From: Thermobaculum terrenum ATCC BAA-798
GTDB taxonomy: Bacteria; Chloroflexota; Chloroflexia; Thermobaculales; Thermobaculaceae
Direction of reading: 5' to 3'
Length of the DNA: 64,000 nucleotides
Assembly: GCF_000025005.1 (NCBI RefSeq)
Contig: NC_013526.1
Span: 558,001-622,000 of the forward strand
Positions 1-8,358 of the stretch are shown here, one piece after another (positions within the stretch are counted from its first letter, which is position 1; every line of letters begins with the position of its first letter). Made by a program: the position numbers and the translations under genes. The notes beneath the pieces are model-generated. The model had not been told where the DNA came from. It did not search any database and worked only from the letters and a program-made list of their open reading frames with translations.

Positions 1-59
1 TCGCTACCTAGCACTTCGCAGGCGCGAGCTGAGGGACGACCAGGATATAGTCAATTAGG

Positions 60-533
60 TTAGGCACCCACCTTATTGAGTATCCCCTGAGCCTCATCTC
101 GAGAGGAGCCGGCGGCCACAACCACCACCGTCAGCCCTTGGGCGATCGCGCCCTCAACCTCGTCTATCTCCTCATCTGTGGCGCCCAGATCCTCTAGCAA
201 CTCGTCTATGGCCGCGTCCGGCTGGTGTGCATAGGCCACTGCCAGCGGGCCACCCACAACGGCGCCTAGGTTTGGCACTAGGATGCCGGTGCTGCCCACG
301 CTGATCCCCTCTCCAAACGGGACGTTCTCATCGGTCACCACCTCAAGCGAGCCCATGCGGCCTACCTCCATCTCCTCCTCGGAGGGTATCTGCTCCGGGT
401 CTGCTGGGTTGGGCACCACTATGCTGATCTGTTCGGTGCTGAAGCCTCCATCGCTGAGGGCGCGCACGGCGTCCAGCGCCAACTGCTGGCTCTCAAATGC
501 CCTCACCGCTACCCCTGGGATATCTTGGGCCAT
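60..533 (-). CDS. General stress protein 17M-like (YflT-type) protein
   Basis: The protein of about 157 residues begins with a beta-alpha unit (VAVRAFESQQLALDAVRALS) typical of the GSP17M/YflT N-terminal domain. A Gly-rich middle stretch follows (EGISVGSTGILVPNLGAVVG), then an acidic C-terminal half with a second such unit (LTVVVVAAGSSRDEAQGIL). Family members are small stress-induced proteins of unknown biochemical activity. The start is the ATG at 533 because GGGAGGTGAT sits just upstream; an upstream ATG in the same frame at 569 lacks such a site. The gene is divergent from the YHS gene. There is no signal peptide, so it is probably cytoplasmic. The family call rests on the overall pattern only. 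Confidence 0.6.
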   Translation of the reverse strand: MAQDIPGVAVRAFESQQLALDAVRALSDGGFSTEQISIVVPNPADPEQIPSEEEMEVGRMGSLEVVTDENVPFGEGISVGSTGILVPNLGAVVGGPLAVAYAHQPDAAIDELLEDLGATDEEIDEVEGAIAQGLTVVVVAAGSSRDEAQGILNKVGA

Positions 534-688
534 GCGATCACCTCCCCATATGGATTTCTCGATGACCATTGAGCAACAAGCATACCAAGCCCCAAAGAGG
601 TGGCAATGGCAGGGATAATACCTATAAGTGGTATCCTTCTTGCGATGTGGGGAGCGTCGCTTGTTGTACAGCCAATAGGAGGCGTGAG

Positions 689-859
689 ATGGCTGCGACT
701 GACGTGGTCTGTGGCATGCAGATCGATGAGGAGCAGGCAGAGGCTTCTGGCCTCACCAGCGAATATGGCGGCCAGACCTACTACTTCTGCTCGCCCGGGT
801 GCAAGCAGACGTTCGATCAGAACCCCGAGGCCTACGCTGCTGAGCAATCCGGTATCTAG
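689..859 (+). CDS. YHS-domain protein (small metal-binding)
   Basis: This 56-residue protein is a single YHS domain. It opens with the motif DVVCGMQID and ends with YYFCSPGCKQTFDQNPEAY; both are diagnostic for this family, which binds copper or other soft metals through the cysteines. Three conserved cysteines are visible (residues 8, 33 and 37). The start is ATG 689 because AGGAGG lies at 677-682; longer in-frame starts upstream have no good site. YHS proteins often accompany heavy-metal P-type ATPases. One such ATPase is in this window, but about 59 kb away, so no operon link can be claimed. Confidence 0.8.
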   Translation: MAATDVVCGMQIDEEQAEASGLTSEYGGQTYYFCSPGCKQTFDQNPEAYAAEQSGI

Positions 860-1159
860 ATGCTGGGGCGCCACGCACGTTTTGGGTGTGCGCGGGCCCC
901 CTGCTTACCTGTGGACTTCCACGCCTTTCTGCCCTATAGGCAGTAATGTAAAGCCCCGAATGCAGGCCGAAGCCCCGTATTGAGCGTACGCACCGCGCAT
1001 ATCGAGCGCCCGCTTGCCACCCCAACCTGAGATTTCCTCCTGATTTGTGGTGTAGCATGACAGAACTTTCATCGGTTCCTGGCTTGGCTCTCATTGGTTG
1101 TTCATGGCCAGCAAATAAGATAGAAGGGTAATCCTAAGATAGAACAGGAAGGAAGCCCC
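860..1159. other. Intergenic stretch without recognised gene
   Basis: About 300 bases separate the YHS gene from the metalloprotease gene. No reading frame with a plausible ribosome site, no consensus promoter pair and no clear terminator were found. Confidence 0.5.
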
Positions 1160-2521
1160 TTGCGCTGGATGCTGCTGACGCTCATGATGGCTGTGGCTCT
1201 TTACGCCGCCTGGATGCACGACACCAACCGTGCGCTGCCCTTTGCTAAGCTGCCGCCTGTCAGGGGCACAGAGATCGCTCGCGTGTTGCCCGATCCCACA
1301 GCCACACCGGTCAGCAAGGTACGCGTACCTCAAGGAGTGCCCATAAGACCGTCGCTGCAGAAGCAGGTAAACGCGTTGATGGCGGATGTAGAGCGGGTGC
1401 GAGGGCTGCGCTTTGAGCGCCGCATCGTCCCTCGCTTCCTCACCCCTGCCGATTTCAGGGTTTACTACAGCCATATGCTCGATAGAGAGTGGCCACAGGC
1501 CCAGCGGCAGGCTCAGGAAGACACCCTCATCATGTTCGGCCTGGCATCCCCTTCATTTAATATCAACCGTGTGTTGGAAGATGACCCCAGCAACTCCATT
1601 CTAGGTTTCTATGAGCTCGACAGCAAGCGTATGTTCATTATCGGACGACCCAACGATCTAGATCCGGCCAACAAGGTGACCTTGGCCCACGAGCTCACAC
1701 ACGCCCTGCAGGATCAGCACTTCCGTATCCAGTCCATGTATGAGCGAGCCCGCGACAACGAGGACGCCGAGCTGGCCCTCCGAGCGCTTGTGGAGGGCGA
1801 TGCCACCCTCTCCGAGATGCTGTACATGGGCGATACCAAGATCGATGAGTCCCGGGCGCAGGCCATCGCCCGTCAGGACGGTACCACGTTCACCAGCATC
1901 TCTACCGGTCCAGCTGTGCTGACCCTCAAGACCCTCTTCCCCTACCTGCAGGGAGCATCTTGGGTGGGGCAGCTGTACAGGAAGGGTGGGTGGGGAGCAG
2001 TGAACCGTGCGTACGGCGATCCTCCGGAGTCCACCGAGCAAGTGCTGCATCCTGGGAAGTACCTCAGGCGCGACCATCCGACCTCGATCAAGCTGCCCCG
2101 CATGGACGGCGCTCTTGGTCCTATGTGGCAGATGGTTGCCGAGAACACTCTAGGGGAGCTCCAGGTGCTGGCGATGTTCCTCCCTCAAGGGAGTGATGTG
2201 GCGAGGAAGGCGGCGAGCGGATGGGACGGCGACCGCTATCGGATATACCGGTACGGTGAGGGCAAGGTGTTGGTGTGGGAGTCAGTTTGGGACACCACGA
2301 AGGACGCCCGCGAAGCTGAGCAGGCGCTCAGGCAGCAGCAGATAGCGCTCAACGACGATGTGTTTGGGCGGGATCCCGTCACCCGCAACGGGGTGTTCTA
2401 TCTGGACGGCGCTGACAGCGACGTGCGCGTAGCGAGACAGGGCAAGCACTTGTATCTAGTGGTGTCCTCGGGAACGACCTCACGTACGGCCGACAAGGTC
2501 ATGCGAACCCTCCTGGACTAG
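1160..2521 (+). CDS. Membrane-anchored HExxH zinc metalloprotease
   Basis: The 453-residue protein begins with a hydrophobic segment (LLTLMMAVALYAA), probably a signal anchor that places the rest outside the cell. Residues 177-181 read HELTH inside AHELTHALQDQHF, the zincin zinc-binding helix with its catalytic Glu. It is followed downstream by ALRALVEGDATL, a Glu-containing helix that could supply the third zinc ligand, as in gluzincins. The start is TTG 1160 with GGAAGG about 7 bases upstream; the ATG three codons later is possible. It is not recognised as a named family beyond HExxH-type peptidases. The substrate is unknown. Confidence 0.7.
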   Translation: MRWMLLTLMMAVALYAAWMHDTNRALPFAKLPPVRGTEIARVLPDPTATPVSKVRVPQGVPIRPSLQKQVNALMADVERVRGLRFERRIVPRFLTPADFRVYYSHMLDREWPQAQRQAQEDTLIMFGLASPSFNINRVLEDDPSNSILGFYELDSKRMFIIGRPNDLDPANKVTLAHELTHALQDQHFRIQSMYERARDNEDAELALRALVEGDATLSEMLYMGDTKIDESRAQAIARQDGTTFTSISTGPAVLTLKTLFPYLQGASWVGQLYRKGGWGAVNRAYGDPPESTEQVLHPGKYLRRDHPTSIKLPRMDGALGPMWQMVAENTLGELQVLAMFLPQGSDVARKAASGWDGDRYRIYRYGEGKVLVWESVWDTTKDAREAEQALRQQQIALNDDVFGRDPVTRNGVFYLDGADSDVRVARQGKHLYLVVSSGTTSRTADKVMRTLLD

Positions 2522-2618
2522 CGCTACGAGCTTGCCTCGGATTGGCTGCCTTGGCTGTAACGCTGAGCGTTTTGGGGTGTCCTTATAAGGTGAACGCTCC
2601 TAAGAGCACGGAGGGATT

Positions 2619-2831
2619 ATGGAGAAGTTGTGCTCCAACTGTGGAGGCTACCATGTGGATCACCTGGAGATGTTGCGCCTGACTGGCGGCAAGCTGTGCT
2701 GGTGCGCCCGCTGCGGCTGCAAGCGGAAGCTTAAGGCGATGCTTGCGACACCCGATGGTGTGCGGGCGCTGGCGGAGATCCGGGGGCCACAGGTGGAGAG
2801 CGTTATGCGCGCGCTGATGAGCCAGGACTAA
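2619..2831 (+). CDS. Small zinc-ribbon protein
   Basis: A 70-residue protein with cysteines arranged as LCSNCGG near the N-terminus and LCWCARCGCKRKL in the middle, which suggests a treble-clef or zinc-ribbon fold. It is basic around the second cysteine group, compatible with nucleic-acid or protein binding. A good ribosome site (GGAGGG) precedes ATG 2619. It ends 17 bases from the convergently oriented ribonucleotide reductase. The function is unknown. Confidence 0.6.
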   Translation: MEKLCSNCGGYHVDHLEMLRLTGGKLCWCARCGCKRKLKAMLATPDGVRALAEIRGPQVESVMRALMSQD

Positions 2832-2848
2832 GCCATCCTGCATTGCTG

Positions 2849-4645
2849 CTAACTATGCAATGGCAGCTCCACCACGGGCTCCTCCGTTGGGAGACCGTCT
2901 TCCCGTGCGCAGGTCAGGCAATACCCTTCTAGGCTAAGCACCTGCTCGGGGCGACTACCGTAACGATAGACGGTGATCCCCTTGCACCCCAGCTCGTACG
3001 CCAGCCTGTAGGCAGACTCCACGTCCTCGGGCGTCGCCTCTTGTGGCAGGTTGATCGTCTTGCTCACGCCGTTGTCAACGTGCCTTTGGAAGGTGGCCTG
3101 CATCCGCACGTGCCACTCCGGGGATATCTCTAGCGCCGTGGCAAACACTCGCCGCAGGTCCTCTGGCAGGGTCGGTAGATTTCTCACCCTGCCGGTGGCT
3201 ACCACGTGCTCCCTGAGGTGGTCGTCTAGCACACCTCGCCTGCGGGCCTCCTCGAGAAAGACGGGGTGTATCTCCTGCTTGAGCTCCCTGCCTCCCAGGG
3301 CGCGGCGCGTGTAGGTGAGCGCGAAGAGGGGCTCTATGCCTGCAGAGCAGTTGGCGATGATGCCGATCGTGCCGGTCGGCGCTATGGTACGGGTAGTGGC
3401 GTTACGCATCCTTGGTCCACCCCGCCGATCGTAGTCGCTTCCTGGGTAGTTGGGAAAGACCCCGCGCCTCTCAGCAAGCTTGACCGAAGCCTCTACCGCT
3501 CTATCCTCCACGAAGCCCATCAGCTCTTCGGCCAACGATAGGGCCTCCTCTGAGTCGTAGGGCACGCCCAACTGGAAGAGCAGATCCGCCCAGCCCATTA
3601 CTCCCAGCCCTATCCTGCGGTTGCGGCGACATATGTCCTCGATCCTGGGATCGGGGTAATGGTTGATATCTATGACGTTGTCCAGGAAGTGCACTCCGAG
3701 ATCCACCAGCTCCCCTAGTTTGTGCCAGTCCAGTTGTCGTTGCTCCGGAGGGCCCGTCACTACCGCGTTGAGGTTGATCGAGCCCAGACAGCAGGCCTCG
3801 TAGGGGTGGAGCGGCTCCTCAGCGCAGGGGTTGGTCGCCTCGATCTCTCCCAGGTGCTTGGTGGGGTTCTGCCTGTTGATCGTGTCCAGCGCCACCAGCC
3901 CGGGCTCGCCGCTGTCCCACGCCTCCTGGATTATGAGCTCCCATATCCTCCTGGCGTCCTCATGCTCCCACACCGAGCGATCGCGCGGGTTGACTAGCGG
4001 ATACTTCTCGCCCTTCTCGATGGCGCGCATGAACTCATCGGTGACGCCGACCGAGATGTTGAAGTTGTTGAGGGCTCGCCTGTCTCGCTTGCTCGTCACG
4101 AACTCCCTGACGTCGGGATGGTCTACGCGCAGGATCCCCATGTTGGCGCCTCTGCGCTTGCTCCCCTGCTTGATCGTCTCCGTCATGGCGTTGTAGAGCA
4201 TCATGAAGGACACGGCACCGGAGGAAATACCCCCGGTGGAGTGGACCACATCCCCGCGTGGCCGCAGGCGCGAGAAGGAGAAGCCCGTGCCTCCTCCGGT
4301 CTGCTGGATCAGCGCCGCGAGCTTGAGCGTGTCGAAGATTCCCTCCAGCGAGTCCTCTACAGGCAACACGAAGCAGGCCATACACTGGGAGGAAGGCGTG
4401 CCAGCGTTCATGAGAGTAGGGCTGTTGGGTAGGAACTCCAGGTGCGCCATCGCCTGGTAGAACCTCTCGGCAGTGGCGGCTACCTGTGATCGCGGACCGT
4501 AGAGCGCATCGGCGTCCGCGACTGCCCTCGCCACACGCCAAAACATCTCGGCCGGTGTCTCTATGATCTCCAGTTTGGCGTTGCGCCGAAGGTACCTCTC
4601 CTCCAGCACGATCAGCGCGTTGGTGGAAAGCTTAGGCTCTTCCAT
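2849..4645 (-). CDS. nrdJ: Adenosylcobalamin-dependent (class II) ribonucleotide reductase
   Basis: Reduces ribonucleotides to deoxyribonucleotides with adenosylcobalamin as radical source. The roughly 598-residue protein shows class II/alpha-subunit motifs: NSPTLMNAGTP, SQCMACFVLPVEDS, a Gly-rich QTGGGTGFSFSRLRP substrate loop, NPCAEEPL (catalytic Cys and Glu of the radical site), CCLGSINL, and APTGTIGIIANCSAGIEP (phosphate binding). The C-terminus carries a short Cys pair (CLTC) suited to thioredoxin-type re-reduction. No N-terminal ATP-cone was seen, so it is shorter than many family members. The start is ATG 4645 behind GGAGAGGAGAC; an in-frame ATG 54 bases further upstream lacks a site. 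Transcribed divergently from the M15 peptidase gene. Confidence 0.92.
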   Translation of the reverse strand: MEEPKLSTNALIVLEERYLRRNAKLEIIETPAEMFWRVARAVADADALYGPRSQVAATAERFYQAMAHLEFLPNSPTLMNAGTPSSQCMACFVLPVEDSLEGIFDTLKLAALIQQTGGGTGFSFSRLRPRGDVVHSTGGISSGAVSFMMLYNAMTETIKQGSKRRGANMGILRVDHPDVREFVTSKRDRRALNNFNISVGVTDEFMRAIEKGEKYPLVNPRDRSVWEHEDARRIWELIIQEAWDSGEPGLVALDTINRQNPTKHLGEIEATNPCAEEPLHPYEACCLGSINLNAVVTGPPEQRQLDWHKLGELVDLGVHFLDNVIDINHYPDPRIEDICRRNRRIGLGVMGWADLLFQLGVPYDSEEALSLAEELMGFVEDRAVEASVKLAERRGVFPNYPGSDYDRRGGPRMRNATTRTIAPTGTIGIIANCSAGIEPLFALTYTRRALGGRELKQEIHPVFLEEARRRGVLDDHLREHVVATGRVRNLPTLPEDLRRVFATALEISPEWHVRMQATFQRHVDNGVSKTINLPQEATPEDVESAYRLAYELGCKGITVYRYGSRPEQVLSLEGYCLTCAREDGLPTEEPVVELPLHS

Positions 4646-4740
4646 GTCTCCTCTCCTCCGATCCTCAGAGTTTAACATAATCTGTGAGGTTTGTGACATA
4701 TTGCTGGCAACGTGGACATTGAGAGGCTATATTGCTTGGT

Positions 4741-5808
4741 ATGAGAGGTTACCACAGCAAGCAGGGAAGATCGAGACCCTGGATGGGTTACTTGGCAAGG
4801 GTGATCTTGGCAGCTGCGGCGCTGGTGCTGGTGAGCGCGGTTGGCTACTGGGTACTGGCCGAGGACGTGTCCCGGCCGTCTTCCGCCGCCCATACCGCTA
4901 CGCCCACGCCTGTCAAGGCAGCCTCCGCCGTGCCGACCAGCACGGTGGTGCGCCCGACGCCCACTCCCATCCCGCCAACCCCCACCGCCAAGGGTCGTAG
5001 TGTGAGTGTGGGACGGGAGGTGAGCCAAGTATACAGGAGTTCGGCCAACAGGGCCTACGCACGGGCCCGCGCGAGGCACAGGGAGAGCAGGATGCCCAAG
5101 GTGCCTCCCACGCCAACGCCTCACCCCACTCCAACAGCCCTGCCCACGCCCACCCCGACGCGCGTACCGCCAACTCCTACCCCAACTCCTCTCCCTCCAA
5201 CCCCGACGCCCACTCCTGCGCCTCCGCAGGACGACTTTGTAGGTTATGTAGGTCGTATAGATGCTGCCACTCGCAATCGTATGCGCTACTCCTGGAGGCC
5301 TGGATGCCCAGTGCCTCTTGAGGATCTCAGGCTGGTCACCGTCCGGTACTGGGGCTTCGACGGCAGACCCCATATGGGGGAGCTAGTGATCCACGAGAGG
5401 TACACCTATGCGATAGTGCAGGTGATGCACGAGCTGTACGATGCTAGGTATCCCATCGAGAGGATGCAGCTGGTGGACGTCTACGGCGGGGACGACGACA
5501 GGTCCATGGCCGCCAACAACACCTCGGCCTTCAACTGTCGTGCTGTGACGGGGCGTCCCGGTGTGTGGTCGGAGCACTCCTATGGCTGGGCGATAGACAT
5601 CAACCCTGTGCAGAATCCTTACGTCACAGCTAGTGGTGTGGTGTTGCCCCCTGCTGGCCAGCGCTACCTGGATCGCACTCAGGACCTTCCTGGGATGATC
5701 AAGCCGGGGGACGTCGTCGTGAGGGCCTTCGAGCGTATAGGTTGGCGATGGGGCGGCTATTGGTCGGATCCCAAAGATTACCAGCACTTCTCAGCGACCG
5801 GTAGGTGA
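4741..5808 (+). CDS. Cell-wall M15-type peptidase with TP-repeat linker
   Basis: The N-terminus is a membrane segment (VILAAAALVLVSAVGYWVLA). It is followed by a long linker of Thr-Pro repeats (TPTPT units at about residues 50-80 and 120-160) of the kind found in exported wall proteins. The C-terminal 190 residues match the D-Ala-D-Ala carboxypeptidase (peptidase M15_4) pattern: SEHSYGWAIDINP gives the zinc His and Asp, and DYQHFSA gives the final His. It probably trims peptidoglycan outside the cell. A possible TATATT -10 box at 4728-4733 lies so close to ATG 4741 that a leaderless or very short-leader transcript is possible. TTG 4732 is an alternative start. Confidence 0.8.
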   Translation: MRGYHSKQGRSRPWMGYLARVILAAAALVLVSAVGYWVLAEDVSRPSSAAHTATPTPVKAASAVPTSTVVRPTPTPIPPTPTAKGRSVSVGREVSQVYRSSANRAYARARARHRESRMPKVPPTPTPHPTPTALPTPTPTRVPPTPTPTPLPPTPTPTPAPPQDDFVGYVGRIDAATRNRMRYSWRPGCPVPLEDLRLVTVRYWGFDGRPHMGELVIHERYTYAIVQVMHELYDARYPIERMQLVDVYGGDDDRSMAANNTSAFNCRAVTGRPGVWSEHSYGWAIDINPVQNPYVTASGVVLPPAGQRYLDRTQDLPGMIKPGDVVVRAFERIGWRWGGYWSDPKDYQHFSATGR

Positions 5809-5832
5809 GACCAGGGGCCAGAGTGCTCAAGG

Positions 5833-5861
5833 ATTGACATTTTTCCATTGAAATGGTAGAC
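5833..5861 (+). promoter_or_regulatory. Sigma-A type promoter of terC
   Basis: TTGACA at 5833-5838 and TAGACT at 5856-5861 are separated by exactly 17 bases. Transcription would begin near 5868, at the 5' edge of the riboswitch. Confidence 0.8.
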
Positions 5862-5867
5862 TTTGAT

Positions 5868-5958
5868 CGACTGAGGGGGAGTATCTTAGTCAGGCGCCAT
5901 CGTCAGTACGGCCACAAGGCCCGGTGTCGCCGGCTGGATGAGCCAAGAGAGACCTTCA
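5868..5958 (+). ncRNA. yybP-ykoY family (Mn2+) riboswitch aptamer
   Basis: The leader of terC contains the conserved ends of the yybP-ykoY motif: GGGGGAGTA near 5875-5883, and GAGACC at about 5949-5954, with a GC-rich arm (GGCGCC, GGTGTCGCCGGC) between them. P1 can form between TGAGGG (from 5871) and CCTTCA (5953-5958). This RNA class binds Mn2+ and is known to sit upstream of TerC/Alx-type and MntP genes, exactly its place here. The call comes from motif and context, not from a covariance search. Confidence 0.78.
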
Positions 5959-5984
5959 GCTAGAAACTAGCTGGAGGTTTTGTT
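5952..5984 (+). terminator. Riboswitch expression platform: terminator hairpin covering the ribosome site
   Basis: Bases 5952-5963 pair with 5967-5978 in a 12-bp stem (one U-G wobble) around an AAA loop. The run TTTTGTT follows. The 3' arm contains the GGAGG ribosome site of terC (5973-5977). The 5' arm overlaps the riboswitch P1 strand (5953-5958), so aptamer closure and this hairpin exclude each other. Metal binding should therefore open the gene both at termination and at initiation. Confidence 0.75.
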
Positions 5985-6926
5985 ATGTCTGTTGACCTTT
6001 GGATCTGGACCGTATTTCTGGGCGTCATAGCTTTCTTCCTCTTACTCGACCTCTTTGTGTTCCACCGGGAGGCGCACGTAGTCTCCATGCGGGAGGCTGC
6101 GACATGGAGCGCGATCTGGGTGGCGATGGGGCTGGCCTTCGGAGGGCTCATCTGGGTGTGGTTTGGCCCCACTGCCGCGGGAGAGTACCTGGCAGGCTAC
6201 CTCATCGAAAAGAGCTTGTCGGTGGACAACGTCTTCGTGTTCGCGCTGATATTCTCCTACTTTGCGGTGCCGGCTGCCTACCAGCATAGGGTGCTGTTCT
6301 GGGGAGTGGTGGGTGCCATCCTCATGCGCGCTGCGTTCATCGCCGCGGGAGCCGCCCTGCTGGAGGCTTTCCACTGGATAATCTATGTGTTCGGCGCACT
6401 GCTGGTGGTCACGGGTGTGAGGATGGCTACCAGAAGGCATGAGGAGGTACACCCCGAGCAGAACCCTATCCTAAGGCTGGTCAGGCGCCTCATACCTATG
6501 CTGCCGGAGTACAGGAGTCAGAGGTTCTTCATCCGCGAGGGCGGCAGGTTGTGGGCCACGCCGCTGCTGGCGGTCCTGATAGTAGTGGAGACCACAGATG
6601 TCATCTTCGCGATCGATTCCATACCGGCGATCTTCGCGGTCACTCGCGAGCCATTCCTGGTGTTCACCTCCAACGCCTTCGCTATCCTGGGTCTGAGGGC
6701 ACTCTACTTCCTCCTCGCGGGGATGATGCATCGGTTCGTGTACCTGAAGTACGGCCTGGCGGGCATCCTGGTGTTCGTCGGCGCTAAGATGCTCCTGAGC
6801 GATATCTATAAGGTGCCTATCTGGATCTCTCTGGCGGTGATATCCGTCCTGGTGGGGGTATCGGTGGTGGCCTCCCTGCGCGCCACACGGAAGGAACCTT
6901 CCGAGCACGTGTACGAACACAGCTAA
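5985..6926 (+). CDS. TerC family membrane protein (Alx-like Mn2+ exporter)
   Basis: A 313-residue integral membrane protein with about eight to nine hydrophobic segments. Conserved TerC acidic motifs are present: SLSVDNVFVFALIF and VETTDVIFAIDSIPAIFAVT, which place Asp/Glu residues within the membrane. The family includes E. coli Alx and related manganese exporters. The Mn2+-type riboswitch in front of the gene supports a role in metal efflux or metalation of exported proteins rather than tellurite resistance. ATG 5985 is read with GGAGG at 5973-5977, which lies inside the regulatory hairpin. Confidence 0.88.
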   Translation: MSVDLWIWTVFLGVIAFFLLLDLFVFHREAHVVSMREAATWSAIWVAMGLAFGGLIWVWFGPTAAGEYLAGYLIEKSLSVDNVFVFALIFSYFAVPAAYQHRVLFWGVVGAILMRAAFIAAGAALLEAFHWIIYVFGALLVVTGVRMATRRHEEVHPEQNPILRLVRRLIPMLPEYRSQRFFIREGGRLWATPLLAVLIVVETTDVIFAIDSIPAIFAVTREPFLVFTSNAFAILGLRALYFLLAGMMHRFVYLKYGLAGILVFVGAKMLLSDIYKVPIWISLAVISVLVGVSVVASLRATRKEPSEHVYEHS

Positions 6927-7030
6927 TCACCCCTACTTTTTCTCAACCCTCCCTATACCCCTGGTCCACCCTAGCGGTGCGGCCAGGGTGTATGCTGTGA
7001 GGGTCGGGCGTACAACCGAGGAGGAGACAG

Positions 7031-7336
7031 ATGTACGGCACTATAGCCCAGCTGCGGGTGCGAGCGGGCATGGAGGGGACGCTGGAGGCGCTTATGGAAG
7101 GTCAGAGGATGAGGCACAGAGACATACCGGGACACCTGATGTCCTGTGTCCTGCGCTCCGATGCTGATCCCAATGAGTACTGGTTGGTGGCCCTATTTAC
7201 GGATAGAGAGTCCTATATACGCAATGCCGACAGCCCCGAGCAGGACGAGGAGTACCAGATGCTGAGATCCGTGCTGGAGTCGGACCCCATATGGCACGAC
7301 GGTGAGGTGGTGTACACTGACACAGGCAGAACCTAG
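7031..7336 (+). CDS. Antibiotic biosynthesis monooxygenase (ABM)-like domain protein
   Basis: A 101-residue single-domain protein with the ABM/dimeric alpha-beta barrel pattern: an N-terminal strand (TIAQLRVRAGMEG), a middle strand ending in YWLVALFTDRESYIRN, and a C-terminal helix. Members are small oxygenases or haem-degrading/quinol enzymes; the substrate cannot be assigned. GAGGAGGAGAC precedes ATG 7031. Its TAG stop (7334-7336) overlaps the stop of the convergent alcohol dehydrogenase gene. Confidence 0.6.
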   Translation: MYGTIAQLRVRAGMEGTLEALMEGQRMRHRDIPGHLMSCVLRSDADPNEYWLVALFTDRESYIRNADSPEQDEEYQMLRSVLESDPIWHDGEVVYTDTGRT

Positions 7337-8349
7337 CCCAACAGCCTGATCACGACCTTGCCGAAGTGCCTGCCGCTCTCGAGGTACCGGTAAGCCTCCG
7401 GAGCCTCTTCAAAGGGGAAGACGCGGTCGATCACGGGGCACAGCTGCCAGCGTTCGATCGCCTTGTTCATCTCCTCGAAGTCCCGCAAGCTGCCGACGTA
7501 AACGGAGTCCACCCGGATGCCCTTGTCGTTCCCCTTCGCAGCTTCCAGGTCCCCGGGAGCACCGCTCAGCAACCCCACGAGCGTGACGTGGCCTCCTTCA
7601 CGCGTGGCCCTGAGCGACTTAGGCAGCGTTTGGGCCCCGCCCACCTCCACCACGTGGTCAACGCCCAGGCCGTCGGTGAGCTTGAGAACCTCATCATCCC
7701 AGTTGGGCTGCTCTCGGTAGTTGATCCCGGCATCGGCGCCCAGCTGACGAGCCCGCGCGAGTTTCTCGTCGCTGCTGGAGGTCACTATGACCTTGGCTCC
7801 TGCATGTTTGGCGATCTGGAGCGCGAAGATGCTCACCCCGCCGGTTCCCAGCACGAGTACCGTCTGTCCGGGCTGAAGCTTACCCAGCGCCATCAGGCTG
7901 ACCCAGGCCGTGACGCCGGCACAGGGCAGCGTCGCCGCCTCCTCAAACGATAGGAAGTCCGGGATGTGGACCGCTCCCGTCTCCTCAAGCACTACGTACT
8001 CCGCCAGCACACCGTCCAGGTCTCCCCCCAGCGCCGATGAGGTCTTGGACTCATCCGGAGGACCATCCACCCATCTCTGGAAGAAGGCACTTGCCACCCT
8101 GTCCCCCGTCCGAAAGCGAGTCACTCCCTCTCCTACCTGCACCACTTCGCCGGCGCCATCGGACAGCGGTACCAACGGCAGGCGTGGCGATCCCCTTCTG
8201 TAGCTCCCGCGGGCTATAAGCAGGTCGCGGTAGTTGAGGCTCGTGGCATGCATCCTTACCAGCACCTGCCCCGGTGCGGGAGAGGGCGTGGGCCGCTCGA
8301 CGAGCGTCGGCGTCCCAGCTTGCAGGTCTCTAAGCTCATACGCTCGCAT
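7333..8349 (-). CDS. Zinc-type alcohol dehydrogenase / quinone reductase family (MDR)
   Basis: The 338-residue protein has the GroES-like N-terminal domain (PAPGQVLVRMHATSLNYRDLLIARG) and a Rossmann domain with VLVLGTGGVSIFALQIAKHAGAKVIVTSSSDEK for NAD(P)H. LNYRD instead of the usual catalytic-zinc Cys motif places it nearer to the zinc-free quinone-reductase branch. It probably reduces or oxidises small carbonyls. ATG 8349 follows GGGGG at suitable distance; a GTG two codons earlier is less well placed. Confidence 0.85.
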   Translation of the reverse strand: MRAYELRDLQAGTPTLVERPTPSPAPGQVLVRMHATSLNYRDLLIARGSYRRGSPRLPLVPLSDGAGEVVQVGEGVTRFRTGDRVASAFFQRWVDGPPDESKTSSALGGDLDGVLAEYVVLEETGAVHIPDFLSFEEAATLPCAGVTAWVSLMALGKLQPGQTVLVLGTGGVSIFALQIAKHAGAKVIVTSSSDEKLARARQLGADAGINYREQPNWDDEVLKLTDGLGVDHVVEVGGAQTLPKSLRATREGGHVTLVGLLSGAPGDLEAAKGNDKGIRVDSVYVGSLRDFEEMNKAIERWQLCPVIDRVFPFEEAPEAYRYLESGRHFGKVVIRLLG

Positions 8350-8358
8350 ATGCACCCC

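Noticed and set aside
5110-5225. Tandem DNA repeat array
   Set aside because: The repeated pattern is a Thr-Pro codon run inside the M15 peptidase linker, a protein-level low-complexity feature.
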